Positions 43,850 to 56,849 of a stretch of 64,000 nucleotides of DNA are shown piece by piece. The position numbers and the translations under genes were made by a program. Origin of the DNA: Tubulanus polymorphus (taxonomy: Eukaryota; Nemertea; Palaeonemertea; Tubulaniformes; Tubulanidae); contig NW_027437430.1 in NCBI RefSeq assembly GCF_964204645.1, forward strand, positions 62,001-126,000. The letters run 5' to 3'. A model generated the notes under the pieces. It saw only the letters and a program-made list of their open reading frames with translations, did not search any database and was not told the DNA's origin. Numbering within the stretch: position 1 is the first letter of the stretch; the number at the start of each line of letters is the position of its first letter.

Positions 43850-46800
43850 TCATTTATACATCATGACTTCTGTACTCTGATACATACACAAGTATGCATC
43901 ACACAAAACCCGACGTGCATACGAAGGCAGCTGGCGATCTTCTTTCAGAGACAATATTCGCTCATGGTTATCATCAGCCAACCATTCCGGAAGCTCTTGA
44001 CAAGGTTGAACTTCGGGAATATTATAGCCATGTTCTTGCCCTATAAGAACAAATGAGACACTTTATATGCATGTTACAATCTTTATTTGTATCGTCATAT
44101 GCTCAGTTATTTCTAGCCAGTCTTAGTTAATTTTTTCTTAACGCGGTATTTACCCATGCGATCAGCCATGCTGTCAAAGAAAACCCACGGTGCTTTTCTT
44201 CCTGGTCCACATTTAACAAACGCTACGTAGTGACTAGTCTCAATACAAACAACGGCAAAGAGCTCCATCATTTCATGGTCAATCTGTACATTACCATCCC
44301 CTAACAGTTCCTTCTGCTGGTTGAGAAAATCTTTGTAAGTTTCCGGTACTATTATTGGCCGAGAAATGTGTTTAGTACGTTCTGCATGCCGGCTGTGGGT
44401 CTGGAAAAAATAGCACAAGTCTAATAATTGAAATCTGAAAGAGAGTTCAATTATCCTGGTACATGAAAATTCTTACCAGATTGAAACATTTTCCACAAAA
44501 AGATGTCTTCCCTGAAAAGTGATTGTAACACTGCTTGCATTCACATTCAGCCAGACATCCACAGACTGCACACTCTCTAGGAGCTAGAATGAATGATAGA
44601 TGACTTTATTACTTAGAATGCCTATTCCATATGTCATAATACTAGAAACCAGTATCATGAAACTCACCATTCATCAGTATATCGGTGATATCCAAATACA
44701 AACTGGGGACAATACGCTGATACATTTTGTAATCCTTGCCAAATCTAGGCATCTGCAGTATCAAACAAGATGGTATCTGAAATATGAAAGTCATAATTTC
44801 TTAACTAAGCAAATTCGATGAATCACCTTTCATTGTAGAGCATTGCATAAAAACCTCTCATCATACCTCAGCTAATTTGATATCAGATTGCAGAAAAGAC
44901 AAATTCAGAAGTTGCTGTGTTGTAGGCAGGACAATTTTCTCATCTTTTTCAATGAATAACTGGTAGAAATACGATTCCTGTCCAGAGCTGGAAATAATCA
45001 CTAAAATCAGATACACACAAAGAAGAATGGCACATGTATCACCTTATTAAGTTATTCATCAGTACCTCAGTTTTATCAAAGGATCTGCTTTCAATGTCTG
45101 TTGCAATAGTGAATTGAGAAATTCTTCTGGATCTGCATGAGAGACACATACATACAAAACATGTTTCCTTAATTCATTAATTGAACGATATATTAAATTT
45201 GTCTGACTGCTCACCTTTTTCCTCACCCATCATGCCATTGACTGAACTGAGTTTGTCAAGAAATGTCCTCAGTTTTAACAATTTGTCGGCTCTTACATAG
45301 AAAAACCTATAATACGTAATGTAACGGTGTAAAGAGAGAGACTAAGCTGGTGAGGTCACCTGTTGATCAGAAAATGAACTATTAGTACACTCCCATTAGT
45401 AATGGGGAATGAATAATGGTGTGGATTTCATCTGTTCCACTCAGTGAAGACATCAATTTTCCGTATCAAGCGAAATATTGGCAACTGAATCTATCGGTGT
45501 AAAAACTCACTTTCTTAAAGGATTCACAATCGACTCTCGGAGAACCTTTTGTATTTCTTCATACTCGTCTAAATCAGTAGCCTTCTTTGGTCGATGAAGA
45601 ATTGTATCAAATACTTGCGTAAATGCAAACATACTAAACAATGTTGCATCCAAGTAACACGAGTTATGGTGACCCTGTAGACCTTTATTCTTCCCACAAA
45701 TATTTGGCAGGTTTTTTTCAACTGTTGGTGGTGAAACATTACCCGGTATGTCTGGACTTTCTTCACTACCAAAGGCTGTAATAAATTTTATATTCTCAAT
45801 TTTACACATAGCAGTAAATGACACCTGAGACAGCAAACAGAAGGCGTAATTCCTTACTTGGTTCTCCAGTTCCATTCAGGTTTTTTGTTTCCTGGAAGCG
45901 TGGGTCCTTGCGCACTTTATTTAGATAAACAAAAAATCCTTTCTTCGAAGGACAGCTAAAAATACGTCGGCCATTGAATGTTCCATCTAAACATGCAGCG
46001 CATTCTTCTTCCTATCAAAGACATTCAATTCAGTTCACTAATCCTAATACATATATAAGTCATGTAAATAGCGACATTATCAAACACAACTCACCATTTC
46101 TAGTCCAGCCACTAGTTTATTACGATCCTTCGCCTCTGGTAAACAACCGATCCATCGAATAACCCCGTAACGCGGAGGATTCTCTAAAACCTCGACCACT
46201 GATCCAATCTCTAAGTCCGCAGTATTCGAATTCAGTGATGTATTTTTTGGGGCCGATGAATCTGAATTTTTACGCGATCGCTCTGATCTACCGTTATAAA
46301 CGCTGTTACCATTATTTGTGACGTAGCTGCCCGCTACAGAATGTTCAGAACGGTTTCTATTAGTCGACGTATTATTACCATTCGACTTTTTATCTGTACT
46401 TTCACTGCTACAACTACTACTGCTACTACAAGAAGGTTCTACAATTTGCGGTACGTCTTTTAACAGCTTCGGTTTGTAATGTTCTGAATTTGGGGGATAA
46501 ACCGGACTTGTATTCTCGGGACTGGAAGAATCTGTGAGATCACTCAAATTGCTAATTCCACTAATATTACTAATGTTACTTGGACTTTGCGATATTCCTG
46601 AAAGTCTACACATTCCATTTTCATGTTCCAACGTGTCGCTGCAGGTGTCTGAAAAATATACACATAAACATAAGTAAATGTAAATATAATTTTTCACTGT
46701 AATGATGAGCCCAATACAAACAAGACGCGAGAAATATCTTTTTACTGGTACTTACCATGGTTCATATCTATGTATGAAGGTCTAACTGGTTCAATATCAG

Positions 46801-49800
46801 CTGTCACAGTGTGAACATTTTTGGAATTGGAATTTTTCAGAACTGACGGTCGAGTGGCATTGGGCGATAATGGAGAACGTAGCATCGGTTCATTTGTCTC
46901 TGGTAATCCGTCATTACTAAACGAAATCGCCTTTTTCTTTTCAGTTTTGATATGTCCACTTCGTGTAGGTGGCAAACCTTTACTGTTACTGCTGCTGCTG
47001 CTGGAAGACTGAGCAGAACTAGTTTTACTATGAGAATCAAGTGAACTAGCGCGTGTTTGTTGCAATGACCTTTTCTGATCTCGCAGCACATCAGTTTCCT
47101 CTTTGCCCGTCTGTTTGCTAGCCATTTTAACAGCTAACGTAGGACTCATAGCATTAGTGTCATTATGATCTGAAAATGGATACCATTTAGAAGTAGTCTT
47201 GTAAAAATTAATAACTAAATTGCATAGACTTCATTTTTAGAAAAAAACACCCAAAATCGGAAGAACAGGTAGCATATATGTTTCTAAAGTTTCTGATTTA
47301 TATAAATCGGGGGTGGGTCTAAAAAATTGGAAAGCAGGTCCAAAAGAAGTGGGAGAGCATTCCTTGGATGAAGCAGCCATGCCGATAGATCCCCTTGGTG
47401 CTAGTAAAGAAATATACACCTGAAAAGATGCAATTTCTTAAACGATAAGTGTCATATTTACAGGTTATCATGATCTTTGTCTTGACAAAAAGGGCAACTT
47501 AATGGGAAGGTAGAGAACCAGACCTCCGAACGTACTCAGAAGTATTATGCCTGAAACATCAGAACGATATGCTAGCTGAACCAATGTGCTTCTTCTGTCC
47601 AATTGTGGATATTTAATTCTGCTACCAGCTTAAGATTGGTATTGGTCTAATTACAATCTCAGCCTTTGACTATCAAATACGTATATTTACAGGTTTTTTC
47701 AGATTTTTGCCGTCTGTCATTCGGCTTGTGTACAGAAGAATAAGTATTAAATCCACTGGTGCCCGAATCAGAACTAGAGCTTTTGTCATCACGTTTCAGT
47801 TTTGGACGCGTTCGAGGTCTCTCAAAATCTGAATGAAAAAAATATCATAAATATCTTCTGTTAAGAATAAATACATGTATTAGAAACACCTCAGTAAAAT
47901 GGAAGACTTTTTCCACTAAGTTTTCTTTTTAATGCTCAGAGGCTTGTGTGAAGCTCATATTACACGTACAATGAATGATTATCAACAGGTTTAACTCAGT
48001 AAATTGTCACCAGGTATAACTATAATTTTTCCATACCACAGAAAGAAATACTGTAGTCCATGAAGGAAATAAACAATGCGAACCTACTAGTGATCTGAAT
48101 AAGGCTCTGTGGGTTGAGGGACATACATAGGAAGTTGTAGAGTAAGACTACTCAACTTTCTATATATGTTCCTCAACCCACAGAGCCCTATTCAGATCAT
48201 TGGTAGGTTCACAGTGTTTATTTCCCTCATGCAGGAGGGAAGTCAGAGCACTCTACCACCACTAACATTGGAACGCGTTGATGAGAACAGTGACATGACT
48301 TCAAACCCATATGCCGTGACACTTCAATGAAAGTGAAAGTATATTTTTTAAATTTTATGAGCATTTTGAAAATCTATAGCACAAAACTATGTATAATGTA
48401 CGTCACTCGGGGTGGACTTTGAGCGCTATATTTGACATTCAAACCTGATAAAGGCTCGTCAGTCAACTGTTGATCCTTCATATTACCAGTTTCTTCCTCT
48501 CCAATAACAACATAATCATCAATGCTTTGTGGTCCTATAGCGTAGGTACTGGTGCTTGTATCGAAAGTCTTGTCTTCAAAATGTGTCGAGGTAAAAGAAT
48601 CAGGAGACCTATAGCTTCTAGATAGATAATTCGTGATCTTTCTATTATTCATATCTTCATCTTGGTGTCTGCTTCTATGTTTCATATCTTCATCTTGGTG
48701 TTTGTTTCCATGTTTCATATCTTCATCTTGGTGTTTGTTTCTATATTTCATATCTTCATCTTGGTGTTTGTTTCTATGTTTCATATCTTCATCTTGGTGT
48801 TTGTTTCTATGTTTCATATCTTCATCTTGGTGTTTGTTTCTATGTTTCATATCTTCATCTTGGTGTTTGTTTCTATGTTTCATATCTTCATCTTGGTGTT
48901 TGTTTCTATGTTTCATATCTTCATCTTGGTGTTTGTTTCTATGTTTCATATCTTCATCTTGGTGTTTGTTTCTATGTTTCATATCTTCATCTTGGTGTTT
49001 GTTTCTATATTTCATATCTTCATCTCGGTGTCCATCAGCTTTTCCATCCAAATGATCCTGACTTCCATTGTATTCTGAATGTCCATCCATCTTGTTTTTA
49101 CTGCCTGATGAATTGCTGGATCTTTTAGTCAAATGAATGCTAGGCGAAATGTCTTCAGATCTTCTACTCTGATGTTTGTCACCGAAGTGATCATGTTGAA
49201 ATCTAAGATCCGATTTGTCACTGTCACAATTCGAGTCATACTGATTTCCTATTCCATTTTGTTTCAAATCCATGGTTAGAAATTTCACAACTTTTTCAAA
49301 GGAGTTACTCATAAACATAAACACAAATCCGATATAGATAATGAATTTCAGGTATAAATAGAGAATATTCCAAACAGTAAGTACGAGAAATGAATTCCAG
49401 TTCCAAAAGATTTTGATAATCCCAGCTACAATATTACAAAGTAATATGTAGACACGCCAGAAAGGACTTATAAAGAAGTAGTCCACAATTAACATAGCCA
49501 GCACTGAGTGTTTCACCACTGACGACTGAATAACTGTCATGTGAATATTCGCCGTATTCCTAGTGTACAGGCAAATAATGCAAGTGAAAATCAATACGGG
49601 GTAAAACCCAAGGTTATTTATGTTCAAAGGCTGCATTATCTAAGTATTCACAATGAATATTATTAAACGCAGTCATTCAGGATTATTATGTGGGTTGAAC
49701 AAGACCCATTTCATGAACTGATACTTTTCATCAACCACGGTAAGCTAATAACACATAGAATCAAGATATATACGTTACCGATGAGAGGCATTTTCACATG

Positions 49801-52800
49801 AGTGGGTGGATTTAAAAATTCCTCTTCTTTCATTAATCCCATGATTGGTACGAGCGATGCATGATCAGACTTAGTTTTAAACAGTTGTTGATCTTTGTAT
49901 TTTCCGGTTCCCGACCCGACCGGGTTGTCCTAAAATATCGAAATGATAAATACCCAAGTCTTATTCATTTCCATAAATTACATGATATACATTTATTCAG
50001 ATATAACAGATATATGGAACAGATAGAACAGATATATATTAAAAAAATATTTAAAAAACATTCATTTGGAAAAACCTTCTATTTCCCTGATTCTCAACTC
50101 GGTGAAATAATTTCAGTCCTAACAGATTGGGTTTACTGTATGAAAACTTGTATACTTACAAATTCGACACCGACTGTGACTTCATCGGGTACATCAGGCA
50201 GGTATCCGATCCAGCGGACTGTACCGTATTCCGGGCCTCTATCGCTCAGCCAAACAACGCGTTCATTTTCAACTAACTGATGCTGTCCAGTTGACCGCAT
50301 TGCCATCGCCATAATTGGTGATGTAGCCGATGGTGGAGTTGCTATTGATGTAGTTGAACTGATACTAGAATACTGAGGAGTAGAAGGTGATGGTGTATAC
50401 ACAGGAGGAGGTACCGATGGCACAGCTGTATGATGATGATGATGGTGACTGTGCTGGTTTTGTCCGGGTCCACGGAAACGCCGGATTTTTGAGATATTCA
50501 CGAATATTCCACTGTCCGGTTCACACATGAAATAACGTTGACTCGACAATGTTCCATCAGTCGTTCCTCTACCTTTATTTTCCTGAAATGAGAAATTCAA
50601 AATTACTGTGTAACTCAAGGGTTTTTTTCATAGATAGGGGATGACCCATTCCGCGGTATCGCTGCCTTAGCTTTGAAAGATAGAAAACCACTCGCAATTA
50701 TTCAATCTATTAAATGTTGTTTATTCAATGTCTTACTGGAAATGATATTATTGCAGAGAGAATGAATACACGCTGAGTATCTGCGTTATGCTACTGATAA
50801 TAATTCAGGCAGGAATTGATTAATCAATGAAACACTACTGGATCATCGAAATAACAAGAATAGATTGAAACATCCAATAGTCCGTTCCCTGACAAAAATG
50901 TTATCACTCCAGTTGGGGGCTGGGCATTAATTGATAAGTTTTGTTTGCAGAAATATTGGCAGCCACAATAATCCAACCTCCATCTTAATTGATAAATGTA
51001 TCGACTGTTGACTTTCTTGCCTGGCATTTTCCTATCGTTTTTGCCCGTTCGCCACATTTTAGTAGCCATAGTGAACGTTATAAGTATTACACTCCTTTAA
51101 CTGATCAGGTGATAAAACCCAGATCAGAGCATTTGCCAGTTGTATTAGGCGAGGCAATTAATTACCAGAAAACAAATGTGTTAGAAACAGCAGTAAGAAT
51201 TTTACGAAATACTCAATCACTGTAATTACGAAGATTATTGAAGGGAATGAACATACCGCTACGCGAATACCATTGCACCAAACTATCACCCTGCTGGATT
51301 CTAATCTAAACTGTAGAATGGCATCAACAAAAATGTCATGTCAGACTTTGATGAAATCGTGTTTCTATCCCAGATTCATGTTTACATTTATGCTCCTAAG
51401 AAAGGTTAACCATTTCCAATACAGCAAAATCATCAAAAGAAGGCTGATAATACAGTACCAGCTGTCAGTATGGATGAGAGTTGAAATTTAACCTTGATGG
51501 GAATAAATGCCTATAAACTCTTCTTCAGTTAAGTTTCCTGGATACAATAAAAAAAGAATATATCACCATTATCCGAATATCCGAATAAGACGTGGATTTC
51601 GTTCCATTGCGACGCTAAGACTTTATAACGTTACCATAAAGAATCTACCAAAGATGACAAGAAAAGTTTTTTCAAAGAAAATAATTGTTTTGATGAGTGT
51701 ATGCGAGTACTCTACAGAATAAATGAATCTATTCAACTCTACGAGATATGACGAGGTAGAAATTTGGATAAGAAGAGCTGAATGAAGCTAGAATCGACAT
51801 TCCACAGATAAAGCTGCAGCTGTGCCAGAATAATTCCAACAAACAGTTCGTTCTCATCAGTGTGAGAAATATGGAAAAATACAACAAAGATTAAATGTTA
51901 CAAAGACTCTGACATGACTGTCACAACCCAGTCACAACCCAGTACGGTACAGCATTTTCTCCTACAACAACAAAGGTGTTATAATGAATAACCTATTCAA
52001 TCAAAGATCATATTTTGGAAGGTACTTGGAAGGTCTGATGAAGAATTTTGGGATGGAGAAATCTCAATCAGAGTGTACAAATACCAAAAATACCACAAGG
52101 TATGGCATAAGGGGGTTTGAATTTGTGCTGCAACTCGGTAGAATACTGTCATCTGATATTAATCAGCTGCCGGAAAAACATCTTCAGTGCGTATTCTTCC
52201 GCCTGGATTTCGTAACAGAATGAAAACAAGCTAAAGCAAACAACAAGCACGCTGCGCAACAGAACATCCTACATTATACTCTCCGCTCCTACTTAGGTAG
52301 GTACTTCAACCTTTCCTTTACTCATGAATTCATATCCTTTGACCTCAGCGCGAGGATGTAATAAATAAAACATTATGACCTCTCTACCTCGCTTTTCACT
52401 CTACCTTGAAGGTAAATACAGTCTGTTTATATGGACATATATTAAAGGTTGCCCGTGCTGATGTTGGAATGATACTTCCAGCTGGTGGAAATGCTGAGAA
52501 ATCATACCGCAATGGATTCCACCGACGCAAACTTTTTGACGTCAGATGCAAGGTGCATTTCAGAATTCTATTGGGTGAGAATGATTCAACCTTAGTGAAT
52601 TCTGCCAGATGTTCATTTTAATACTGTGTGGCCTACCGTAAAGCACATAGCTAGCCTTTATAGGAAGATGGCAATACGTCTAATAAAGTATCTATGACAT
52701 TATGTATGTTACTGAGCCTTCACCTCAAATATTATTCCAGAAAATATATATTTATATATATATACAACAGATATAGATTTTAAAAACTTATTAGTTTATA

Positions 52801-55800
52801 GCTCATCCTACATTTTCCATAAAATCCTTCCTGATATAAACTCTGATCATGTACGGAATCCCACAGCTCTGCTGTGAATAGGGACTACTCAGTGGGTTGA
52901 TGAGATATCATGTAGCCGAGACATTTCAAATAAAAGGTCGACGAAAGATTTCTAAATAGACTTTAAGACATTTAAGCGAATGTGACAGTTAATTTGGTGA
53001 GAGTATCCGGTATGCCTGGTCAGCTCAACGGTGGCTTATCACCGCATTAGTTCTGTCAACAAACCCTCGTCAGGACTTTCTCTTAATGGAATTTGCGATG
53101 GTTGAGACAGCATTCATACAGCATTTGATTTTGCACTTCAAAGAGAAGGCAAAACTAGCAATTAATCATTAATCATCATTGGCATATTCCTTTGAGCACT
53201 CCAGTCAATGTGCTACCTTAACTAATATCAATATTTCTAGCTAACTGCGGTTTGTCATTCTTGTAAAAAATTGAAAATATTGATGCCACTATTGATGCTA
53301 TTGTGTTATAGAGGATCCCGATGATGAAATCGAACAAAACCTTCATAAACCACAAACATTATCAGCAAACTGAGTCAGAGAAAACCACAAAGGTATGGTA
53401 AGGATCAGACCCAGACATCATTAGTAATATATGATATATTTTTAACCTGGGCCAGATTTGGCCCGTGCCCAATTAGGCCGCGACCGTCCGTTCACAGTGG
53501 TGCCAAATGGGGCCGTGTGTGTTTGATAGACTAAATTATGCCCGACAAAACCGTCGGACCAGGCCTGTGCCACATTTATTGGTAGAATTATTCTGTGTGT
53601 ATGCAACTTGGTTCTGGAAGTGACTTTTCCGCGCTTCTAATTACATCTATTTGATAGCATTTATGAGTTGAGTGATTTATAGGTGAACGCATTCTCTTAT
53701 TACGCATGGGTCAAATTTGACTCGGGCCTGGTGCAGGCCAGTTTGACCCGGGCCAAATAGTTTCCGTGTGATCGTGATAGCATACATTCATTAGCACGTA
53801 AGCAAGATAATTAACACGCCAATCAGGTCTCGTAAGTAATTATCGAAGAACCATAGGGATTGAAGAAATAATTAAAAACAAATTATCTTATCAAACTGTC
53901 TTGGTTTGATATGAAAGCTAGGGACCTTTTAATCTAAGAGAAATCATCTTTGACTTACGCTTAATCAATAACGAGTTCAGAAATGTTCAGCAAGTACTAG
54001 TCATTACATTTCCTAACTGGAAGCATTATATAATGAACATCATCTGTAGGAATATTCCTAATTATAAACTGTACAAAGATTCAATTAGTAAAGTAAGAAG
54101 CGCATCTGATACCCAGATGATTCCTACCAATCTAAAGCTGTAATTCTACCATCCTTTACTGAGCCTGGCCATAATCCACAGCCACTCATATATTGAATAT
54201 ATGACAACTGGAAATTTGCCATAGTTCGATGTTTTTAGCAGAAACAGAATCAAGTCATTGCCTGAACCGCTGTAGTTAACGCCTACACACAGACAGGCCT
54301 ACATCTTTACATATCAATGACACGATAATTTTTAAACCGGTTGTCGTATCATGGAAACCATGCCATAATTCGAAATTGGTGATCGGCATTAAACAAACAA
54401 TATGGCTGTTTGATGAAAACAGATGATTTTGAGATGTACGTAATTTGTATGCAGAGGAGATAGATTACGCTTTAATGACTGCAAATCAAATCTCATTGCA
54501 TCCGTAATGATAAATAGCCACATGAATATTTGAACACAACCAGCAGAGGAGACTCTTAAAATAGAGGCTTATGGCAAAAATCATGATATATGTCTAAATC
54601 AGAAAACTTTGATTCTTATGATAAAAGTTGTTTTAGGTGGAGTGCTCGGTGCTAAAAGCAATTATTTTCAGCTGCTTGGGGAAAAACTAATGATAGACTT
54701 AAACTCAAAATAAATTGGGGAATAGTGAAAATTTATCGTTAAATTCATTATAAATCAGTTTAATAATTTCTTAGGTGTAATCCACACTAGCGAATGTTGC
54801 TTCCATGCTGGTTTTACAATGAAGCGATGAACAAGAATTCTGTACAACAAAACGCCAGCAGTAAACTATGTTATCCTTGGCACACACAGATCTGTAAGTT
54901 ATATACAGCCTATACCTAAGTAACGAATGTTCAGCACCGAAGCTTATACCTTCCTCGTATTTATATATACCTGACGTACTGCTGTATAGGAACGGTACAT
55001 AAAGGTATTTGAGAAATTGTGTTACTGAATAAAATGTATGATGCACATAGCATATTTGCATGTACAACATATGTAACTAAAAATACAATCAAACTCTGAA
55101 TTAAATCATGCACTTAGCCAAGGTTATACCCAGCAATATCAAATTATGTATTGGCTTTTGAATATCTTATTTTCATCGGTAAGATCTTCCGAAATAGCAT
55201 AATCAGGGGTAACCCCGAGAACTTAAACTCATCACAATCTACTTCTGAATTTGATGTCAGACTTTCAATATTTTTTGATATGGTACCACACTAGCCATAA
55301 AACTATTAGCAAAGCAAAAACTGTTCCCGTTATCATAAACCATCGCTTAAACTGTTGATGAAATGATAGATGGTACAGGATTCAAAAACAATTCAAGCAT
55401 CATGCAGCATGGAAATCATAAGCTATAGGCTACAGCCATATAATTAAGAAATAATGTTTTTGAAACAGAAAGGTTCTACACCTTAAAACTCACCAATAGT
55501 TCAACACCAAACCATAAACCCCTTATTCCTGTCAAACATCCTTTGTATCGAATGATGCCCGAAGCGCGATCTGGTAGGTTTGGGTAATGTAATATTGAAA
55601 CAAAATCCGAAACCAGTAAATTCAGTCCTTCGTCGAGCCATTGCTGGTCATCAAACACTTTCACTCTATCTGCACATGTACTGATAGATGCCAATAATAA
55701 ATACTGTTCAAATGTTATCTTCGACACATCGTTTGGTGGACAACTTAATATAAGATTATCAAAATCTAATGACGCGAAGTATGAAAATCCGATCTTCTCG

Positions 55801-55967
55801 TGTTTCTTGGTTTGTTTATCCTCGTAATCTTTCCATAACGTTCCCGGTAGTACGGTTATTTCATCGCCGGCTTTTTGTCGTGATAAAAATCCAGTTTTTT
55901 CCTTCTTGTTCGCGATGTGTTCTTTTTTAAGAATATAACGAGGTCTCTGTTGTGTGTCTGATGCCAT
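43850..55967 (-). CDS. CYLD: CYLD deubiquitinase (K63/M1-linked ubiquitin), with an internal repeat expansion
   Basis: Sixteen exons: 55494-55967, 50160-50582, 49779-49929, 48445-49248, 47691-47828, 46756-47169, 46095-46648, 45858-46011, 45511-45775, 45215-45306, 45066-45132, 44867-44987, 44668-44776, 44477-44583, 44154-44400 and 43850-44040. They give 1436 residues against about 956 in human. Three CAP-Gly domains are visible: [34 protein letters not shown]...[16 protein letters not shown], and [13 protein letters not shown]...[12 protein letters not shown]. The USP domain has [16 protein letters not shown] (catalytic Cys about 1077), the Cys-rich zinc insert ([15 protein letters not shown]) and [10 protein letters not shown] (catalytic His about 1348). 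It ends [12 protein letters not shown]. The extra length is in the linker between CAP-Gly 2 and 3, including about twelve 11-residue repeats. Start of exon 4 at 49248 is the least certain boundary. Role: negative regulator of NF-kB and Wnt signalling. Confidence 0.95.
47829..48444 (-). other. CYLD intron containing a foldback element
   Basis: Apart from the inverted repeat at 48059-48231, nothing recognised. The donor of the preceding exon is gtttga, weak but phase-consistent. Confidence 0.6.
48059..48231. mobile_element. Foldback (MITE-like) inverted repeat
   Basis: Two arms of about 80 bases are imperfect reverse complements. The left arm has gatctgaataaggctctgtg then ggttgag; the right has the complement ctcaacccacagagccctat then tcagatc. 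They are separated by almost no spacer, around 48140-48150, and carry no ORF, as in non-autonomous foldback elements. Confidence 0.75.
48641..49031 (-). repeat. CYLD: 33-bp coding minisatellite in CYLD exon 4
   Basis: About twelve tandem 33-base units encode [11 protein letters not shown] with few changes (HRDED, KYRNK, KHGNK, KHRSR). Units are an exact multiple of three, so copy number changes keep the frame. The opposite strand is open in two frames because of the repeat and is not a gene. Confidence 0.93.
50583..55493 (-). other. CYLD intron 1 (4.9 kb)
   Basis: AT-rich intron between the first CAP-Gly exon and its continuation. It holds a possible terminal-inverted-repeat element at 53456-53758; I recognised no exon or nested gene. 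Confidence 0.6.
53456..53758. mobile_element. Possible short element with imperfect terminal inverted repeats
   Basis: GC-rich ends stand out in AT-rich intron: the left begins atttggcccgtgcccaatta and the right end, reversed, begins atttggcccgggtcaaactg. About 20 of the first 29 bases agree. No ORF inside. I could not define target-site duplications. Confidence 0.35.
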
Positions 55968-56849
55968 TTTGAGGGTAAACTATGAACAGCCATAAGATTA
56001 ATATCCTGATTAAAGTAAAGCGGTGTACTAATAGTGAGTGTGGGAGTGAGTTCGGCTATCAGACTGAGTGCTTTATCAGAGTTCTACATCTGAATGAAGT
56101 GCAAGACGTGTGTCGTAGACAATCCTCTGCCTGGTTCGTGTGTAGCTCCTTACTTTTTTATAGTTAATTAACACCGGTCTAATTACTCCTGACACTAATC
56201 AATTATTTGTAAGCAGTAAGTGAAAATAATATATCTAAACACGATAGTACACACCTTTACACCACTGCATCAACGTGAGCACTCATCCGTAGACAACATC
56301 AACATCATCAGCTGCTGCCGGGGTATCCCGATCGGGGATTCCCTTCAGCCTTGGTATCATTTATCACCTACAGAGGCAGCACCTGACGGTGTCTATGAAT
56401 ACAGTTTAATAATCTATTTCGATGTTTAAAAACCTGTATTTTGTAATTTTTGTGTTGTCCCTCTTACCTGCTTACTTACGCAGAGGGTTGCTCGTGGAGT
56501 AATCATTTGAAATGATTACTCCAAGGTTCAAATGATTACTCTAAGGTTTAATGTAGATAAAAGAAAACCAATCACACCAACCATTTGGTAATGATTACCT
56601 GCAGCTTTCCCACACTAAGAACATTTCACAATTTTTCCAACAAAACTATTTATTACATATCATGTATATATAATAAGTTCATAAATCATATTACAATAAT
56701 TTCAAATCTAGTTTCATACAATATCTTTGACCGTTTATATCCAAATATCTAATCAAGATTTTGATGTAATCTGAATCTTTGAAGAATTTGTTAAACTACA
56801 TTTCAAGCGAGCACAACTACGTATGTACAAGATCACAGAGCGATGAAAA
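55968..56849. other. Interval between CYLD start and NDUFS6 3' end
   Basis: It contains the CYLD promoter, the NDUFS6 3' untranslated region (TTTATT, i.e. AATAAA on the minus strand, at 56649-56654) and a small palindrome at 56496-56522 (ggagtaatcattt with its complement). No gene recognised. Confidence 0.55.

Noticed and set aside
47237-47419. Possible extra CYLD exon (60 codons)
   Set aside because: It does not start with ATG, and joined in the phase of the previous exon it hits a stop. Skipping it joins 47691 to 47169 in frame.
48641-49031. CRISPR-like array
   Set aside because: The repeats are contiguous without spacers, coding, and in an animal gene.
48633-49078. Two long plus-strand ORFs made of repeated FISSSWCLF or [11 protein letters not shown] units
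   Set aside because: They are the reverse strand of the CYLD coding minisatellite. A 33-base unit without stops is open in several frames.
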